From a virus, in the IMG/VR virus record IMGVR_UViG_3300044675_001501, positions 64,001-128,000 of that record: a DNA stretch of 64,000 nucleotides. One strand, written 5' to 3'. Of the stretch, positions 9,844 through 19,212 are shown piece after piece; position 1 is the stretch's first letter, and each line of letters opens with the position of its first letter. Under the pieces are notes generated by a model. That model was not told where the DNA came from. It searched no databases and saw only the letters and a program-made list of their open reading frames with translations. The translations under genes were made by a program, and so were the position numbers.

Positions 9844-11700
9844 TTATCTGTTAGGTGTAAATATGTAGTTAGAACCACTTACGAATTCTCCAGAAGCGAC
9901 CTTATCGGCGACAGCATTGATCAAAACTTGATCTTCCGAAATACTAATTAATTGATCACGAACTGAGACAACATCATAAGATGATGGTTCTACAGTAAAT
10001 GTTACAACATTATTTGGCGCAGAAGCAATATTAATACTGTTAATTACAATTTTACCTGTTTGATAATCTACAGTTCCTGCAGCGTTATTAGTATAAATCT
10101 TTGTTCCTTCTTGAGACAAATAGAATAATCTAATGTTGCCTTGAGTGTCATCATCTAAGAAGAATTGATTTGCGTTACCACTAAGAGTAAATCCAGAAGA
10201 TGTTATGTTACTACCAGCTGTATTTCCTGGTTCATTATATATTGGATTATACAAATTAACGATGTAAGAAGATTCGAACCCAAAATTTGGTGTTATATCT
10301 CTAGTAATTTTTAGTTTTACTACGCTGCTAACAATAGAGTCGTCAGTTGTGTCGATTAATCTCTGTAACTGGGACATTCTAAATACTGTGTCAAATTTTA
10401 CTAGAGTTTCATTATATTTCGAAATAGCGTCCTTAACAAAGTTCTTTAGTGTCTCTTCAGGGAACCCAGACTTAACTGGATTGTAATAGAACGAAACATC
10501 TAGAATTAAGTTTAAGTATGTTGGATCAACAATTGTTGGTATAATAGAAACAACATTTCTGTTCCTTAGAATTTCTTCAACAATAAAAGTCTTAGCAGCT
10601 GTAGAAAGAACAAGACCAGTCTTAGGTTTAACGCAAATAAAAACTTTACCGAATACTGGTGGATCATTTTCTTCACCACCCCAAACTGACATTGTTTCGA
10701 TATTAGGATAAAGTCTAGGTAGGATAACTTTATAATCTTCAGCAGTTACAGTTCTGTTTTGAGCAGCAAAAAACTTTGGAGCATTAAATCTAATACTATC
10801 GTTCGATTCAGCTTCTGATCCACCACCAGCAACAGATGTTGTTTGAACTGTTGTTACACCACTACCTAAACTTGAACCAGTATAAGTGAAAATTCTCGCG
10901 CCATTGGCGGACTCGCCTTCACTAACAAAATATTCTAAAATAACAATATTACCTGGAACAACTGCAGCAGAAACAACACCATCGCCAAACTTAATCTCAT
11001 ACTGTCCGTTCTCAATTTCTCTCAAATAGTAAACTGCAGAATCTCTGGTGTTATTCACTAAAGATTCATTTTGGTTAAACACAACAGAAGTAGCATCAGA
11101 TGCGCTTTGCTGAACTCTAACGGATAATGTTGAAATATCTGCATTTTCGTTCGGTATAATATATCTTCTATTTCCATCTACGACATATTTAAATACTTGT
11201 GGACGACCTTGTGTTATCTCTACATTTGTAAACACATAGGTGTTATTCGCTCCTCTAAGAGCAACATGCGAAGATCTGTTATAGAAAATAAGATCAGCGC
11301 CAATACCTATATTACCAGAATTATTAGAAGCTGCAACAAAAGACTGAAACGAAGGCAAAGTTAACGAAGATGGATTTCCAACGACATTTGAAACGGTAAT
11401 ATTTACCATAGCTCTGGCTGAAGTTCTACCTTTAGGCACATATCCCAAAACATTAGAAAGGGAAGCGAGACTAGATCTTTTTGCAGCAGAATCTAAGAAC
11501 ATCTCATTAATCGCTAAGTTGGTATACAAAGCATTATAGTGAGTGTTATAAGCAAGAACATCCAAAAGGATATTCATACCACTACCCTCAAAGTCGTAGT
11601 CTGTAAACTCGTCTTGAGCCTTTAGAAAATTTTTTAAGTTATCCTTGATTGTATCGAAGTCTAACTCGCTGACTTTTATTCTTCTGTTTTCAACAGCCAT
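9844..11700 (-). CDS. gp6: Baseplate wedge subunit gp6 (Baseplate_J family)
   Basis: 618 aa; T4 gp6 is 660 aa. gp6 forms the continuous inner ring of the baseplate and links the wedges. The N-terminus (IKVSELDFDTIKDNLKNFLK, then YDFEGSGMNILLDVLAYNTHYNALYTNLAINEMFLDSA) is the characteristic gp6/gpJ wedge start. The middle segment (DSIRFNAPKFFAAQNRTVTAEDYKVIL, then YPNIETMSVWGGEENDPPVFGKVFICVKPKTG) is the conserved Baseplate_J core. The stop is 2 bp from the gp7 ATG and the start 2 bp from the gp25 stop, so the wedge genes form one transcription unit. Confidence 0.93.
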   Translation of the reverse strand: MAVENRRIKVSELDFDTIKDNLKNFLKAQDEFTDYDFEGSGMNILLDVLAYNTHYNALYTNLAINEMFLDSAAKRSSLASLSNVLGYVPKGRTSARAMVNITVSNVVGNPSSLTLPSFQSFVAASNNSGNIGIGADLIFYNRSSHVALRGANNTYVFTNVEITQGRPQVFKYVVDGNRRYIIPNENADISTLSVRVQQSASDATSVVFNQNESLVNNTRDSAVYYLREIENGQYEIKFGDGVVSAAVVPGNIVILEYFVSEGESANGARIFTYTGSSLGSGVTTVQTTSVAGGGSEAESNDSIRFNAPKFFAAQNRTVTAEDYKVILPRLYPNIETMSVWGGEENDPPVFGKVFICVKPKTGLVLSTAAKTFIVEEILRNRNVVSIIPTIVDPTYLNLILDVSFYYNPVKSGFPEETLKNFVKDAISKYNETLVKFDTVFRMSQLQRLIDTTDDSIVSSVVKLKITRDITPNFGFESSYIVNLYNPIYNEPGNTAGSNITSSGFTLSGNANQFFLDDDTQGNIRLFYLSQEGTKIYTNNAAGTVDYQTGKIVINSINIASAPNNVVTFTVEPSSYDVVSVRDQLISISEDQVLINAVADKVASGEFVSGSNYIFTPNR

Positions 11701-11702
11701 GG

Positions 11703-12092
11703 TTATCTCGTTCTATCTAGTGTTAATTCTAGGATTGTTGTGGTAATAGAGTTCAAAACCTTAAACTCGATAAGGATATCAACATTATTATTGTCTGGGT
11801 CATACTTAACATCTATTGTTATGATCTGAACACGTGGCTCAAAGTTTACAATTGTGTCTTCAATGGCACGTCTAATTATTTCTCTATTTAAAGGTCCAGG
11901 AATCTCAAACAATAACTGCCTTATGGGTGTACCGACCTCACTATGAAACGGTCTCTCATAGTAAGATGTTAGAAGCAGATTCTTTAAAGCTGTCTTCACA
12001 GCATTCTCATTAAATCTCTTTGTAATATCTTTTGAGATTGGATGAGGAGTGAAGTTTAGATCTAAGTCTGCGAATGTACGTGTAGTTGCCAT
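11703..12092 (-). CDS. gp25: Baseplate wedge subunit gp25 (gpW/gp25 family)
   Basis: 129 aa, the usual size for gp25 (T4: 132 aa), which sits at the inner wedge and contacts the sheath. The GPW_gp25 domain spans most of the chain. The family signature around GTPIRQLLFEIPGP and the invariant EPR motif (NFEPRV, about residue 90) are present. Position between gp6 and the PAAR gene agrees with conserved contractile-tail order. Confidence 0.93.
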   Translation of the reverse strand: MATTRTFADLDLNFTPHPISKDITKRFNENAVKTALKNLLLTSYYERPFHSEVGTPIRQLLFEIPGPLNREIIRRAIEDTIVNFEPRVQIITIDVKYDPDNNNVDILIEFKVLNSITTTILELTLDRTR

Positions 12093-12107
12093 ATCTTTAT
12101 TTAGGTG

Positions 12108-12404
12108 TTATGCAATAAAAGTATTAGAAGAACCCTTAGCAACTGCGTCTCCGCAAGCGATTCTGTCGCCAATTCTTGCTGCTGGAGCGCCTTCTATCCT
12201 GGTTTTACTTGAACCTGAAACAACCTTACCCATACCATGAATCTTTTTACCACAGTTATGGATCGGTCCATATCCAGTTCTACCAGTTAACTGAACAGCC
12301 CTCCCATTAACGAAAGTCTTAGTTGCCCATGGTCCAATATCTGGTCTTGGGGGAAAACAACCATGACCTGTGGATCTACCACCTTGAATAGCAACAGCTG
12401 CCAT
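12108..12404 (-). CDS. PAAR-motif spike tip protein (gp5.4-like)
   Basis: 98 aa, built almost wholly of a PAAR repeat fold: GHGCFPPRPDIGPW near residue 15, NCGKKIHGMGK near 50, and PAARIGDRIACG near 75. His and Cys residues are placed to bind one metal ion. PAAR proteins form the sharp cone that caps the trimeric beta-helix of gp5 (T4 gp5.4). Encoded two genes from gp5, consistent with this. Confidence 0.88.
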   Translation of the reverse strand: MAAVAIQGGRSTGHGCFPPRPDIGPWATKTFVNGRAVQLTGRTGYGPIHNCGKKIHGMGKVVSGSSKTRIEGAPAARIGDRIACGDAVAKGSSNTFIA

Positions 12405-12418
12405 ATTATTTCTCCTGG

Positions 12419-13195
12419 TTATGCAGTATTGGGGTTAGTAACAGTTACTGTAGTTATAGGTGTTGCTGGAACAGCGTATGTCGTTCCACCCGCAGTTGTA
12501 TTTGGATTCGGAACTTTAGGATCGTCGTAGACTTCTTCTGGACTGTTTGCGATAACATTATAAACATTTCTTTCTAACTGCTCGCCACGATTTAAATTAT
12601 CTCTAATTTGTATGAGCCTTCTTCTGTTAGCTTCCCAGTTGTTTAAAACTGTGTGCTCTCTATAGAAAGTAAAGATTCCATCTAACCCAAGCAATCCTTG
12701 ATTTATGGACTTGTCAACTTCAACCTTAACAGTAAATCCGTTCTCAAGCCAAACTCTTAAATCTGGTATATAATTGTAAGGAGCGTAATAATTATCACCA
12801 ATTTTTTCAATATCTGCGTCTTCAAGCAAACTCTCATCCTTCATTCTAATATCATATCTTCTCTGATCGAAGACTTTAGTGTAAGTACCCTTAATGGTAA
12901 CTTTACCTTGAGTTTGTGTGTTATCAATAACTATCTGGATATTACCAACATCAGTCAAGTCGGAAACGGCACTAAGAACTTTAGTCTTAATGCTTGGCTG
13001 ATCAACTTCCTCATTAAGCCCAACTGAAGTTGCCATAAACTCTATATTAATCTGCCAGTTCTCATCTAAAATCTCATAAACTGGAGGAAATCTTGCAGAT
13101 GCAGCTGCAGTACCACCAAAGAATAATCCAGCACCAGCATATTCTGGATTATCCTGAGGATAATTCGTATAGGTTATAATCGCTCTAATTCCCAT
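12419..13195 (-). CDS. Conserved structural protein of unknown function between gp5 and PAAR
   Basis: 258 aa, not recognised. Mostly beta-rich, with a KVTIKGTYTKVFDQRRYDIRM segment near residue 100 and a Pro/Thr-rich C-terminal tail (AVPATPITTVTVTNPNTA). It lies in the hub/wedge operon with 2-bp spacing to gp5, so it is probably a virion or baseplate-assembly component. Its position next to gp5 and the tip suggests a hub accessory; this is inference. Confidence 0.6.
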   Translation of the reverse strand: MGIRAIITYTNYPQDNPEYAGAGLFFGGTAAASARFPPVYEILDENWQINIEFMATSVGLNEEVDQPSIKTKVLSAVSDLTDVGNIQIVIDNTQTQGKVTIKGTYTKVFDQRRYDIRMKDESLLEDADIEKIGDNYYAPYNYIPDLRVWLENGFTVKVEVDKSINQGLLGLDGIFTFYREHTVLNNWEANRRRLIQIRDNLNRGEQLERNVYNVIANSPEEVYDDPKVPNPNTTAGGTTYAVPATPITTVTVTNPNTA

Positions 13196-13197
13196 AA

Positions 13198-15870
13198 TTA
13201 TGAAGCGAATCCTAATGCTTTACGAGCAGCTAAGTGTTCTGGAGAACCTTTCGCTGGTGGATTTTCTGGAATATAAACGAAAGTCCCAATCGGGGAAATT
13301 CTTCCATGATAGTTCATAGTAAAGTGTTGCTTTCTATTTCCAGTATATTTAAATGAAACATGAATCCAAACAGTAGTCTTACCATCATACTCAAGAAGCA
13401 GCTGATCATAAGGAATAACCTTAGAAATAGCAACGCATGCTTCATACATTTGTTTTCTATTAAATCCATTAATAACAAAGTCTGCGGCTTGTCCAGATGT
13501 ATGCTGTGATTTTTCGTTTTTATAATCAGGAGGCAAATCTCCTGGTCTTCTGAAGCCACTCGTGATATTAATTCCTGGATACAATTTACGAATTGGCTCA
13601 AGACAATTTTCAGCTAAACCTTTAAGATTACAAGCGATTTCTTGAACAGAAAGACCTTGCTGTGGTTGTAATGGTCTTGTTCCATCTTTCGTTAATACAC
13701 CAAGTGTAAAGTTTGGAGATAACTTCATAGTAGCTGGAAAAGAACTCATTCCAAAAATAGCATCGCAATTAGCACCCTTTGGCTGAACTTTATTTGGTTC
13801 AACCTTTTCCTCGGCTAATGATCCAGGGTCTTTTTGCTGTTGCGTTGGATCAATAGCACCCTTTTCAATTTCTTTCTGAATAAACGCTTCTCTTACTGCT
13901 GGATCATCATCCTCAGTCTCATAATAGATAGCAGCTCTACTTTGTCTTGTATTAACTTGTAGAGATGTTAGTTGTGGTGCTTCTTGTGGGTCTCTACCAA
14001 TAGAACTCCCAGCTGATGCGCCAGAAGCAGCAGAAGCGCCTTGTCCGAAGTTACCACGAGAGTAATCCACATTCATTGTTGAACCAGATTTAATATTCAT
14101 TGAACTGCTGGTAGAAATATTCATTCCACCTCCAGCTTTAATATTGAACGCAGAAGTAGCTTCTAAGTTTATGTTGCTTGCTTTTACATCAAAGTTTTCA
14201 GCAACATTAAGTTTTGCATTTCCACCAACTGCAATATTAGCATCATTATATACTCTGATGTTTGCAGCGCCTTTTATGTCAATATTAGCTGCACCATCAA
14301 CTAAAACATTACCATCTCCATTGACGGTTACATTTAAAGAACCACCTAGATAAACATATCCATCACGTTCATATATCTCATAACCGTCGCCAATAATTCT
14401 ATTAACTCTAGTTCCATTGTGGTCTATCTCAGTAAATGTTCCTGATTTATGATAGAGATGTATACGCTCAGCTTTAGGAGTATCATCAAATTCAAAAATA
14501 TGACCAGACTCAGTTTCTAAAACTTTATTGAACGGATAATCTGCATTATAAGGACACTCAGATTGATCCCAGCTTTTACCACCGCCTGTTTTAACATCCT
14601 TTAATCTTTGGGTTTCTTTAGTAAACACAACAGTCTTTTCAATAAATTCATGACGTGCTAATCTATTAGTGTCTGGTTCATTAACATACAGTGGATATTT
14701 TTTGTTTGGATCTCTAAACCCATATTCTGTTGATGCTCCCGCATCAGAAGTTCCTGTCGAAGTTTGTCCGCTACTATTTTTCTCACCAACTGGTGGTGTT
14801 GGTTCAGCTTTAGTGTCTCCACTTTTTATTGCTTCTTCTTTAACTGTTTCTTCGTTTGGCGTAACAGCTTTACCTTTTCCTGGTATTCCATCTCTAAGGA
14901 ATAACTCAGATTCTTCTCTTCTTCTTCGTGTTAATCCTGCGACTTCTTTTAACACACCATCTGGACCTCGAGCTTTATTATAAGATAAAAATGCGTTAGC
15001 AGCAGCAGCATAATCTCCTCTATTAAGGTTCGTAACAATAGAAGATTTCGCAAAAGATGGACCTATGTTATAGCATAAAGATGTACATGCGTCAATCATA
15101 CTTTGTGTAACGATTGCTCTAACAGATCTAGTAACTACTGGTAAATATTCTTTCTTAACTTGATCTAAGAATAACTCCTCTGCTCTTTGATTTGAGATAA
15201 TCGTTCCTGGTTGAACTGGTTTTCCGTCAATGAATGTAGTTCCGTATCCAATAGTCCAAGGAGCACCACCTGATACTGGATCTGGGTATGCTTGAACCTG
15301 ATTATTTCCAATTTTCTTAGCAAACCCCTCACCAGTTTTAATTAGTGTTAAACCTCTTTCAGAGATTGTTGTATACTGATTAGCTGGCTTTGCGTTTCCG
15401 TGAGTATCACCACTAACAACTTGATCTTTCTCTGTTGTTTTTGGTTGCTTAGGTGGGATTTCAGTAACACCTTCCCTAACTGCGTTACCGTCTTTGTCAT
15501 GCTTAATTGTGTTTTGTTGTTCCTCAGTTCCATCACCACCAGGATCTACCAGACTTAACGTCCCCTCGTCTTCTTCAATAGACCCTTCTTTCTGCGGAAT
15601 ACCACCAAGAGTTCCCATAATAATTGGAAACTGGGTATCATCATCTTGAAAAGCAACTACAACCCACGTCCCCTCAACTGGTCCAACTGGAGTATGACCA
15701 ATACCAGAAATTGCAGCAGAATTAAGTGGCTGCATTGGCATAGCCCAAGGCAAATCTGTAGTAGGTAAAACTGCTTTAACTTCTGTATGAATGCCAACAA
15801 CTCGAACCTTACAACGTCCGAGTTTTAAAGGATCCATTCTATCTTCAACAACACCTGTGTATAATCTCAT
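13198..15870 (-). CDS. gp5: Baseplate hub spike gp5 with GH24 lysozyme and C-terminal M15 peptidase domain
   Basis: 890 aa; T4 gp5 is 575 aa. Domains in order: OB fold (about 1-100, MRLYTGVVEDRMDPLKLGRC with WVVVAFQDDD); T4-type lysozyme (about 168-327) with the catalytic pattern Glu181 in TGEGF, Asp197 in YPDP and the TIGYGTT motif at 206; a beta-helix (about 440-605) with repeated GAANI/GGN strands; then an added domain (about 705-870). The added domain has SGFRRPGD, SQHTSGQAADF (His790, Asp797) and WIHVSF (His837), the zinc ligands and signature of M15 D-Ala-D-Ala or L-Ala-D-Glu peptidases. The protein therefore carries glycosidase and peptidase activities for cell-wall penetration. The M15 part is absent from T4 gp5. 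Confidence 0.9.
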   Translation of the reverse strand: MRLYTGVVEDRMDPLKLGRCKVRVVGIHTEVKAVLPTTDLPWAMPMQPLNSAAISGIGHTPVGPVEGTWVVVAFQDDDTQFPIIMGTLGGIPQKEGSIEEDEGTLSLVDPGGDGTEEQQNTIKHDKDGNAVREGVTEIPPKQPKTTEKDQVVSGDTHGNAKPANQYTTISERGLTLIKTGEGFAKKIGNNQVQAYPDPVSGGAPWTIGYGTTFIDGKPVQPGTIISNQRAEELFLDQVKKEYLPVVTRSVRAIVTQSMIDACTSLCYNIGPSFAKSSIVTNLNRGDYAAAANAFLSYNKARGPDGVLKEVAGLTRRRREESELFLRDGIPGKGKAVTPNEETVKEEAIKSGDTKAEPTPPVGEKNSSGQTSTGTSDAGASTEYGFRDPNKKYPLYVNEPDTNRLARHEFIEKTVVFTKETQRLKDVKTGGGKSWDQSECPYNADYPFNKVLETESGHIFEFDDTPKAERIHLYHKSGTFTEIDHNGTRVNRIIGDGYEIYERDGYVYLGGSLNVTVNGDGNVLVDGAANIDIKGAANIRVYNDANIAVGGNAKLNVAENFDVKASNINLEATSAFNIKAGGGMNISTSSSMNIKSGSTMNVDYSRGNFGQGASAASGASAGSSIGRDPQEAPQLTSLQVNTRQSRAAIYYETEDDDPAVREAFIQKEIEKGAIDPTQQQKDPGSLAEEKVEPNKVQPKGANCDAIFGMSSFPATMKLSPNFTLGVLTKDGTRPLQPQQGLSVQEIACNLKGLAENCLEPIRKLYPGINITSGFRRPGDLPPDYKNEKSQHTSGQAADFVINGFNRKQMYEACVAISKVIPYDQLLLEYDGKTTVWIHVSFKYTGNRKQHFTMNYHGRISPIGTFVYIPENPPAKGSPEHLAARKALGFAS

Positions 15871-15872
15871 AG

Positions 15873-17147
15873 TTAAGCATCCAAATTAAAAATTAATGAA
15901 TCTTTGATCAACTCCATATGAGTTTCGTGTCTATCTGTTTTAATTACGTGACTAAGAGCAGATATCAAATAATTTCCGCTAAACATTTTATCATAAACAT
16001 CTGGATTGTTTGGATCAGTGTGTGGCTCAAAAGTGGGCATCTTAACATTAACAACCTGCCCTGCAGTATAATCTGTTCTCCCAGCAACAGTAATGTTGAA
16101 TCTAAATGCTTGAGCCATCTTAGTTAAAGATAATCTGCTTAATGCATTTTTAGTATTGGAGATATCTCCGTAACCATTGTGAATGCCATAGTGTTTTGGT
16201 TCTGCCAGAATAAGAGCACCACTATTTCTAGCTACGTTATTAGTAAATACTGGATACTTGTTTAAGTGTGGATGATTTGGGAATTCTTCTACAACACTAT
16301 AAGTTTTGGTTGAATACTTCTTCGTTATGTAGTCATGAGTGATTATCTTAGAAGCGAACATACCACTTTGAGTTCTGTCAATATAATCGAATCCGAACGG
16401 CATTTCAAAATCAATAATTTTAGTGTAATCTAAATCAGGGTTTCTTACAGATCTTCCAGTTTGCGGGTCAATAACTCGTGTTATTGCAATTAATTGGAAA
16501 TTTTGATATGGTGGAGCTTGATATAGGTTATTTATCGTGGTGAAATTAAACCCATATCTGTTTTCAAAAAACAAATAATTAGATCTAGAAGTATTAGAAG
16601 AAGTTTTAGTTACATAATTGATTGTTCTAATTGGGCTCCAATTACAAGCGATAAATTTGTTTTTATTGGTTGTTGGTTCAACTACAGCAAGTTTCTTTTG
16701 TGTAACAAATGCTGTGTTAAAAATTTTCTGGACAACCTCAGAGCCAGTTCCCTCGAATGCTTTACTATATCTCAAATTCATGTCATAGATTGCCTCTGGA
16801 CTAACAAAGTGCAATTCGTACATAACTGCTTTGTCACCAACTTGCTCTCTATTTGACATCTTATAAAGATAGAAGGTCTCATCAATAATCTTATTCTTAT
16901 CATTGAACGCTGGGGTTCTTGCGTTTACTCTGACGAATTCTTGCCCCACGAATGGAAAGAAGTTAATTAAATCAAGGGAATCCTGGAGAATAATTTTACC
17001 TGTTACGAAAGGGGAGAATATATCTTCATATATGTGAACCTCAATTGCTAGATTTTTAATGTCTAGTAATTGACCCTTTGCTCCAATAATTTGTAGATTT
17101 ACTAAATTTACATCACCAGCAAACCTTAATGTATTTTGTTCACTCAT
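15873..17147 (-). CDS. gp27: Baseplate central hub gp27
   Basis: 424 aa; T4 gp27 is 391 aa. gp27 forms the trimeric torus that adapts the threefold spike to the sixfold tube. The N-terminal block (VNLQIIGAKGQLLDIKNLAIEVHIYEDIFSPFVTGKIILQDS) is the tube-like beta domain of the family. The C-terminal DKMFSGNYLISALSHVIKTD with HETHMELIKDSL is the conserved end of gpD/gp27 hubs. It lies 2 bp from gp5, its partner in the hub complex. Confidence 0.85.
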   Translation of the reverse strand: MSEQNTLRFAGDVNLVNLQIIGAKGQLLDIKNLAIEVHIYEDIFSPFVTGKIILQDSLDLINFFPFVGQEFVRVNARTPAFNDKNKIIDETFYLYKMSNREQVGDKAVMYELHFVSPEAIYDMNLRYSKAFEGTGSEVVQKIFNTAFVTQKKLAVVEPTTNKNKFIACNWSPIRTINYVTKTSSNTSRSNYLFFENRYGFNFTTINNLYQAPPYQNFQLIAITRVIDPQTGRSVRNPDLDYTKIIDFEMPFGFDYIDRTQSGMFASKIITHDYITKKYSTKTYSVVEEFPNHPHLNKYPVFTNNVARNSGALILAEPKHYGIHNGYGDISNTKNALSRLSLTKMAQAFRFNITVAGRTDYTAGQVVNVKMPTFEPHTDPNNPDVYDKMFSGNYLISALSHVIKTDRHETHMELIKDSLIFNLDA

Positions 17148-17149
17148 CC

Positions 17150-17662
17150 TTAAACTGCTCCTGGATTATTATCAACAAGTTCTTCTAGTTCTCTTATTAA
17201 ATTGCCAATAAATTGCGGGCGTATTACTTTAATTCTTCTTTTCTTGTCGTTTAAAGCATACTCATAATCAGCGTTAGAAACTCCAACCGCATCTAAGACA
17301 ACAGTATTGTCAACAATCAATCCGTCTTTCTCATAATGATGAACTGCGTTTCGTTGATTTCCGTATTTTGAGTTTATGTATCTTTCTAGCTGATGTGCCC
17401 CAATTGGGAAGTCATCAATATAGTCGTAGCGTTCGTTTGCCAGCATAATTACCCAATGTAGTTCTGGGTTTCCATAAAATCTTTGAGCGACTATCTCTGG
17501 AGTTTCGCCTTCTCTCATGTCATAAAAGTCATAAAGAGTGATATCAGAAAGAATTTTAGTTTTAATTCTTACGTTTGTTGTAATATCTTTAACTGCTCTA
17601 ATATGAATCTTATCTTTAATCTTATAATCATAAAAAATATCTTGAAACTTATTAAAATACAT
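17150..17662 (-). CDS. gp53: Baseplate wedge subunit gp53 (LysM-like)
   Basis: 170 aa; T4 gp53 is 196 aa. It completes the wedge on gp6 and gp25. The signature YDFYDMREGETPEIVAQRFYGNPELHWVIMLAN is the LysM-like part shared by gp53 homologues. ATG at 17662 overlaps the last base of the gp48 gene, so the two are translationally coupled. Confidence 0.9.
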   Translation of the reverse strand: MYFNKFQDIFYDYKIKDKIHIRAVKDITTNVRIKTKILSDITLYDFYDMREGETPEIVAQRFYGNPELHWVIMLANERYDYIDDFPIGAHQLERYINSKYGNQRNAVHHYEKDGLIVDNTVVLDAVGVSNADYEYALNDKKRRIKVIRPQFIGNLIRELEELVDNNPGAV

Positions 17663-18714
17663 TATAGACCTCCATCTTCTGGTCTCATACCAATTTTGTC
17701 TTTGGTCGCAAGAGCAAGTTCAACGAATGTCATATCTACATTGATCTGAACTGGCATACCACTTCGTAAAGAATTAAACTGACCCTGTGGTGTGTAGTTA
17801 ACATTCATCTCTTTTAAAACGCAAGACGTATGTCTATGGACATTTTTATTTTCTGAACCACCGCTGTAATACACAATATCAAATTCTGAAGGATAAATGT
17901 ATAAGAAACCATCGCCATCTTTAAACTCTGGGTGCATGTGGTATTTGAATGCGTGGATTATATTTCTAACATTTTTTTCTTCGTCTTCATCTACTGGAAA
18001 AAATTGATAACTTAACTGAAATGTTCTAAAATCAACACCCTTAAACACCTGTTCTTTCTTTGGGTTTGCTGCAAGACCAGATCCGAACGCTATCGCCTTT
18101 GCTGCGTTACCACCAATACCAGAAGAAAGAACGAAGTTTGAAAGAACTGGTTGAAGTTGATCACCAGCTTTACCAAAATTTCCTTGGGCTGCTTGAACAA
18201 GAGCCTGACCACCTTTAACTAACATTTGAGTTGTTGCCATACTGTCTTCTTCATACTGCATAGCATATCTAATATTCAATTGATTTGGCATATAAAGAGC
18301 AATCGCTGTCTCTAATCTCTTAACAGGTCTTGTTAACGTGCCTTTATCTGGAATGACTTCTGCAGCGGCTGCTGTTATAACTCCACCTTTAATAGCATTA
18401 GCAACATCGCCTGTCGCAATTCCTGCTTTTGCAGCGCCCTCAATACCACCAGAGAAAACAGCTTGACCATTTGTTATACCCTGCCCAACAAAATCTCCTC
18501 TATCGCTGGATGTACTTTTATAATCTTTAATGATCTTAGCAGAACCACTTGTTGCGATTTTTGAATCTGACATTACGTTAATGAAGAACATAACGAAATT
18601 ACCACCATATCTAACATTGCTTGTTAGATCTTGTGGATACTGATGTGATGAGATCTCGTATCGAGTATCTCTACCACCGCTCTCTTTTGTTGCCTGTGTA
18701 GCTTTCGTCGCCAT
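17662..18714 (-). CDS. gp48: Baseplate tail-tube cap gp48
   Basis: 350 aa, close to T4 gp48 (364 aa). gp48 sits on the hub and, with gp54, starts the tail tube. The pattern SSHQYPQDLTSNVRYGGNFVMFFINV near the N-terminus and QLSYQFFPVDEDEEKNVRNII with FKYHMHPEF near residue 235 are typical of gp48 homologues. It is the first gene of the minus-strand virion unit and diverges from gp4 across a 47-bp gap. Confidence 0.85.
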   Translation of the reverse strand: MATKATQATKESGGRDTRYEISSHQYPQDLTSNVRYGGNFVMFFINVMSDSKIATSGSAKIIKDYKSTSSDRGDFVGQGITNGQAVFSGGIEGAAKAGIATGDVANAIKGGVITAAAAEVIPDKGTLTRPVKRLETAIALYMPNQLNIRYAMQYEEDSMATTQMLVKGGQALVQAAQGNFGKAGDQLQPVLSNFVLSSGIGGNAAKAIAFGSGLAANPKKEQVFKGVDFRTFQLSYQFFPVDEDEEKNVRNIIHAFKYHMHPEFKDGDGFLYIYPSEFDIVYYSGGSENKNVHRHTSCVLKEMNVNYTPQGQFNSLRSGMPVQINVDMTFVELALATKDKIGMRPEDGGL

Positions 18715-18761
18715 TATTCTTCCCTAAATAGAAAGGTGTTTATTTATTATGTTAATTATTT
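18715..18761. promoter_or_regulatory. Divergent intergenic region gp48/gp4, probable late promoters
   Basis: This 47-bp AT-rich gap is the only space from which both the minus-strand wedge/hub operon and the plus-strand gp4-gp29 operon can start. The minus strand contains AATAAATA, one mismatch from the T4 late box TATAAATA. The plus strand has only weaker AT-rich matches. No sigma-70-like promoter of the early type is present. Confidence 0.35.
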
Positions 18762-19208
18762 ATGTTCCACAAAAGAAGATATGTTCCAGTCCATCCTGAA
18801 AAATACAAAGGAGACCCAACGAACATCATAATGAGGTCTAGTTGGGAAACTAAATTTGCAATCTGGTGCGACCACAACCCAAACGTAATAAAGTGGTCAT
18901 CGGAAGAGACAGTAATTCCCTACAGATGTCCAGTCAGAAGCACCATACATAGATATTTTGTAGACTTTAGAATTAATGTTAAAACTAAAACTGGAGAAAC
19001 CAAAGTATATTTAGTTGAGATTAAACCATTTAAGCAAACACAACCACCAGAGTTTCCAGGTAAACAGACCAAAAGGTACATACAGGAGTCTACAACTTTT
19101 ATGGTGAATCAGGCTAAATGGAAAGCAGCCAATGACTGGGCAAAAGATAGGGGTTGGAACTTCATAGTCTTAACTGAAAATGAGCTTGGAATAGGTAGAA
19201 ATAAATAA
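18762..19208 (+). CDS. gp4: Head completion protein gp4 (nuclease-fold)
   Basis: 148 aa, matching T4 gp4 (150 aa), the head completion factor needed before head-tail joining. The start with HPEKYKGDPTNIIMRSSWETKFAIWCDHNP, the YFVDFRINVKTKTGETKVYLVEIKPF core and the final FIVLTENEL are conserved. The D-x-x-x...E-x-K pattern (VDFRIN, VEIKPF) belongs to the TnsA-like PD-(D/E)XK nuclease fold. First gene of the plus-strand block. Confidence 0.93.
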   Translation: MFHKRRYVPVHPEKYKGDPTNIIMRSSWETKFAIWCDHNPNVIKWSSEETVIPYRCPVRSTIHRYFVDFRINVKTKTGETKVYLVEIKPFKQTQPPEFPGKQTKRYIQESTTFMVNQAKWKAANDWAKDRGWNFIVLTENELGIGRNK

Positions 19209-19212
19209 TAGT

